DNA of 64,000 nt, taken from contig JAWRHV010000036.1 of NCBI GenBank assembly GCA_040266995.1, positions 1 through 64,000 on the forward strand. The letters run 5' to 3'. This document shows positions 62,170-64,000 of the stretch, one piece after another; position 1 is the stretch's first letter; each line of letters opens with the position of its first letter. Both the position numbers and the translations under genes were made by a program. Source of the DNA: UBA4312 sp040266995 (lineage in GTDB: Bacteria > Bacillota_I > Bacilli_A > Erysipelotrichales > Erysipelotrichaceae). The notes beneath the pieces are model-generated. The model had not been told where the DNA came from. It ran no database searches and saw only the letters and a list, made by a program, of their open reading frames with translations.

Positions 62170-63495
62170 TTATTTTCCTAAACAGAATTTAGAGAATAAG
62201 GTATCCAGTAAATCATCCCGATAGACTTCGCCAAGTATTTCTTTGAGATGATCGTGTGCCTGTTGAATATCGATTTCGACTAAATCTGGTTCCACACCCA
62301 TTGCCATGGCTTCTCTGGCGTTCATCATGTCCTGGCGGGCCTGCATCAACAAACCAATCTGTCGTTCATTGGATAGGAGCGGTTTTTCCTGTAGGACATC
62401 TTGTTCATAGAGCTGCCTCATCGCCTCCAACAATGGCTGTATTTCCTTGTTCTTGGCACTGATCCAGATGCCCTCCTGCTCGCTTTTTCCCAGATCTTCT
62501 TTATTGAAAACGATCAATCTTTGTTTATCTTTTGTCAATTCCAGCAGTTGCTGATCTTCTTGTGTTAACGGATGGGATCCATCAAAAATCAATATTACCA
62601 GCTGGGCTTCTTTCAGTTTATCCTGTGTTTTTTCAATGCCGATCTGCTCGATTTTATTATCGGATTGTCGTAGACCCGCTGTATCGATCAAGTTAAACTG
62701 GGCCGGACCGATATGGATCTGTCCTTCGACCAGATCTCTTGTGGTACCGGCGATATCGGTGACGATGGCTTTGTCCTCTTCCAATAACGCGTTCAATAAA
62801 GAGCTTTTACCGACATTGGGACGTCCTACCAGAATGGTATCGATACCTCGTTTGGCAAGCTGGCCGCTTTGCGCTCTTGCCAGGATATTATCTATCCGGT
62901 TCAGCCAACGGTCGGCCAAAGGAATCAGCTGGTTAATGGTCAACTGTTCAATATCCTCGTATTCGGGATAATCGATATTGACTTCGATCTGGGCAATGAT
63001 ATTCAATATATCTTCAATCAATGGTTCTAACAGTTTTCGTACACTGCCTCGAATTCCGTGTAAGGCCATCTGACTGGCTGTATCGTTGGAAGCGTCGATC
63101 ATATCTTGAACGGCTTCAGCTTGGGAAAGATCCAGTCTACCATGGTAGAAAGCACGTTGTGTAAATTCACCCGGTCTGGCCAGTTGGGCTCCATGGGCTA
63201 AGATCAGCGTCAAGATCTTGCGGGTGATAAAAGGACCGCCGTGACAGTTGATTTCCACAATATCTTCCCTTGTATAAGTCTTTGGGGCACGGAATACGGA
63301 AACCAGTACCTCATCGATCTCGCTGTGTTCATCGCGAATAAAACCATAGTGGATCGTATGCGACGGCACCTGGGTGATGTCTCTGGAAAATACCGATTGT
63401 ACGATTGGAATGGCTTGCGGGCCGCTGACACGGATGATGGAAATTGCACCTTTCTGCAAAGCCGTGGAGATGGCCGCAATCGTTGAATCAAACAT
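62170..63495 (-). CDS. mnmE: tRNA modification GTPase MnmE
   Basis: 441 residues from ATG at 63495 (GAGGGAT upstream; the frame opens at 63507). N-terminal folate-binding domain (ISIIRVSGPQAIPI), helical part with GRLDLSQAEAVQDMIDAS, G-domain GRPNVGKSSLLNAL, DIAGTTRD, DTAGLR and NKED, ending in CLGK (the catalytic FCIGK-type Cys, here FCLGK). Works with MnmG to modify U34 of tRNAs. Confidence 0.93.
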   Translation of the reverse strand: MFDSTIAAISTALQKGAISIIRVSGPQAIPIVQSVFSRDITQVPSHTIHYGFIRDEHSEIDEVLVSVFRAPKTYTREDIVEINCHGGPFITRKILTLILAHGAQLARPGEFTQRAFYHGRLDLSQAEAVQDMIDASNDTASQMALHGIRGSVRKLLEPLIEDILNIIAQIEVNIDYPEYEDIEQLTINQLIPLADRWLNRIDNILARAQSGQLAKRGIDTILVGRPNVGKSSLLNALLEEDKAIVTDIAGTTRDLVEGQIHIGPAQFNLIDTAGLRQSDNKIEQIGIEKTQDKLKEAQLVILIFDGSHPLTQEDQQLLELTKDKQRLIVFNKEDLGKSEQEGIWISAKNKEIQPLLEAMRQLYEQDVLQEKPLLSNERQIGLLMQARQDMMNAREAMAMGVEPDLVEIDIQQAHDHLKEILGEVYRDDLLDTLFSKFCLGK

Positions 63496-63574
63496 GATAT
63501 CCCTCATTTCTAAAGAGATTTTAACATAAATAAGGATTTAGGGTAAAATAGGAGAAGAAAATGGAGGAAATCTC

Positions 63575-64000
63575 ATGAAAGTCTATCAAACCAACCAGAT
63601 TGAAGAAGTGGTTGCCGCTTTTCGAGATCATAACGTGATTGCCTTTCCGACAGATACCGTATATGGTGTCGGGGTTTTGTATGGAGATACAGAGGATCTG
63701 GATCATCTGAAACAAGCCAAACATCGTCCGGAGACCAAACCGATTCCAATGATGGTTTCCAACCTGGAGCAGATGAAACAAATTGCCAAGCTGGATGACA
63801 GGACCCTGCGGATTGCCCGGGCGTTTTTACCGGGGGCTTTGACACTGGTACTGCCGGTAGCCGATACCTTGGATCCCGTATTTACCAACGGCATGAAAAC
63901 GGTCGCTGTCCGGATGCCCAAAGATGATTTTGTCCTGCAGGTCATCAGCCGTTTGGATACACCTTTGTTGGTAACCAGTGCCAACCAGTCCGGAGCACCA
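63575..64000 (+). CDS. Sua5/YrdC/TsaC threonylcarbamoyl-AMP synthase, 5' part
   Basis: 142 codons up to the window edge, no stop yet. GGAGG lies 8-9 nt before the ATG. VIAFPTDTVYGVGVLYGDTE, KHRPETKPIPMMV, FLPGALTLVLP, VAVRMP and PLLVTSANQSGAP are the Sua5/YrdC signatures. Makes threonylcarbamoyl-AMP for the t6A base of tRNA. Divergent from mnmE. Whether it has the extra Sua5 domain is beyond the window. Confidence 0.88.
   Translation, partial: MKVYQTNQIEEVVAAFRDHNVIAFPTDTVYGVGVLYGDTEDLDHLKQAKHRPETKPIPMMVSNLEQMKQIAKLDDRTLRIARAFLPGALTLVLPVADTLDPVFTNGMKTVAVRMPKDDFVLQVISRLDTPLLVTSANQSGAP

Overview
The window looks like a low-to-mid GC Bacillota genome. Gene content (ECF transporters, BioY/BirA, sortase-era surface proteins with Cna_B repeats, LarB/E/C, DegV, UmuC-YolD) and strong AGGAGG ribosome-binding sites favour an Erysipelotrichia-like gut or oral Firmicute. 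That placement is inferred, not proven. The left 27.5 kb is mobile and decaying accessory DNA. From about 27.9 kb to the right end it is ordinary chromosome carrying one surface-protein island (about 48.4-58.7 kb).

Region by region. (1) 267-8055, minus strand: a metal/siderophore transport module with an ECF S component, EcfT, a double-ATPase EcfA, an AraC-type regulator, two YbtP/YbtQ-like ABC half-transporters and a DtxR-type repressor, with palindromic sites in front. (2) 8352-19660: the degraded backbone of an integrative/mobilisable element: XRE regulator, MobP-type relaxase, TnpW, DnaC-like loader, broken ParB, replication initiator. Its cargo is an apparently intact Gabija-like defence pair (GajA-type OLD nuclease plus GajB-type UvrD helicase) lying against a broken XRE gene. 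(3) 19624-27558: a 7.8-kb segment bracketed by two 128-bp direct repeats, each carrying the 3' part of a tRNA-Arg-like gene and its terminator. It holds an ABC-2 exporter operon with a 50-residue membrane protein, an XRE regulator, a two-component system, a small DNA-binding protein and a decayed peptide/nickel-binding protein gene. (4) 27879-48282: LytTR-DUF3021 pair, SorC regulator, MATE transporter, cyclophilin, hydrolases, an aldo-keto reductase followed by the nickel-pincer cofactor genes larB-larE-larC (no larA here), TraX, bioY with a BirA-type operator, birA, TetR, UmuC-YolD, and SIS and HAD proteins. (5) 48386-58747: two large surface proteins, an AraC regulator, a cupin protein, a 55-residue ribbon-helix-helix-like protein and a candidate small RNA. 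GGG direct repeats 21 bp apart precede five of these transcription units (a sixth pair is spaced 22 bp), suggesting one local regulon. (6) 58855-64000: kamA, degV, alaX, mnmE and the start of a Sua5/TsaC gene.

Two observations stand out. The first is the GGGYWT-N15-GGGTAT promoter motif shared across the surface-protein island. The second is a set of chromosomal genes (MATE, traX, birA, its divergent neighbour, umuC, alaX) whose -10 box ends exactly 6 or 7 nt before the ATG with no Shine-Dalgarno sequence, which predicts leaderless mRNAs. Everything here was read by eye; no database search or folding calculation was run.
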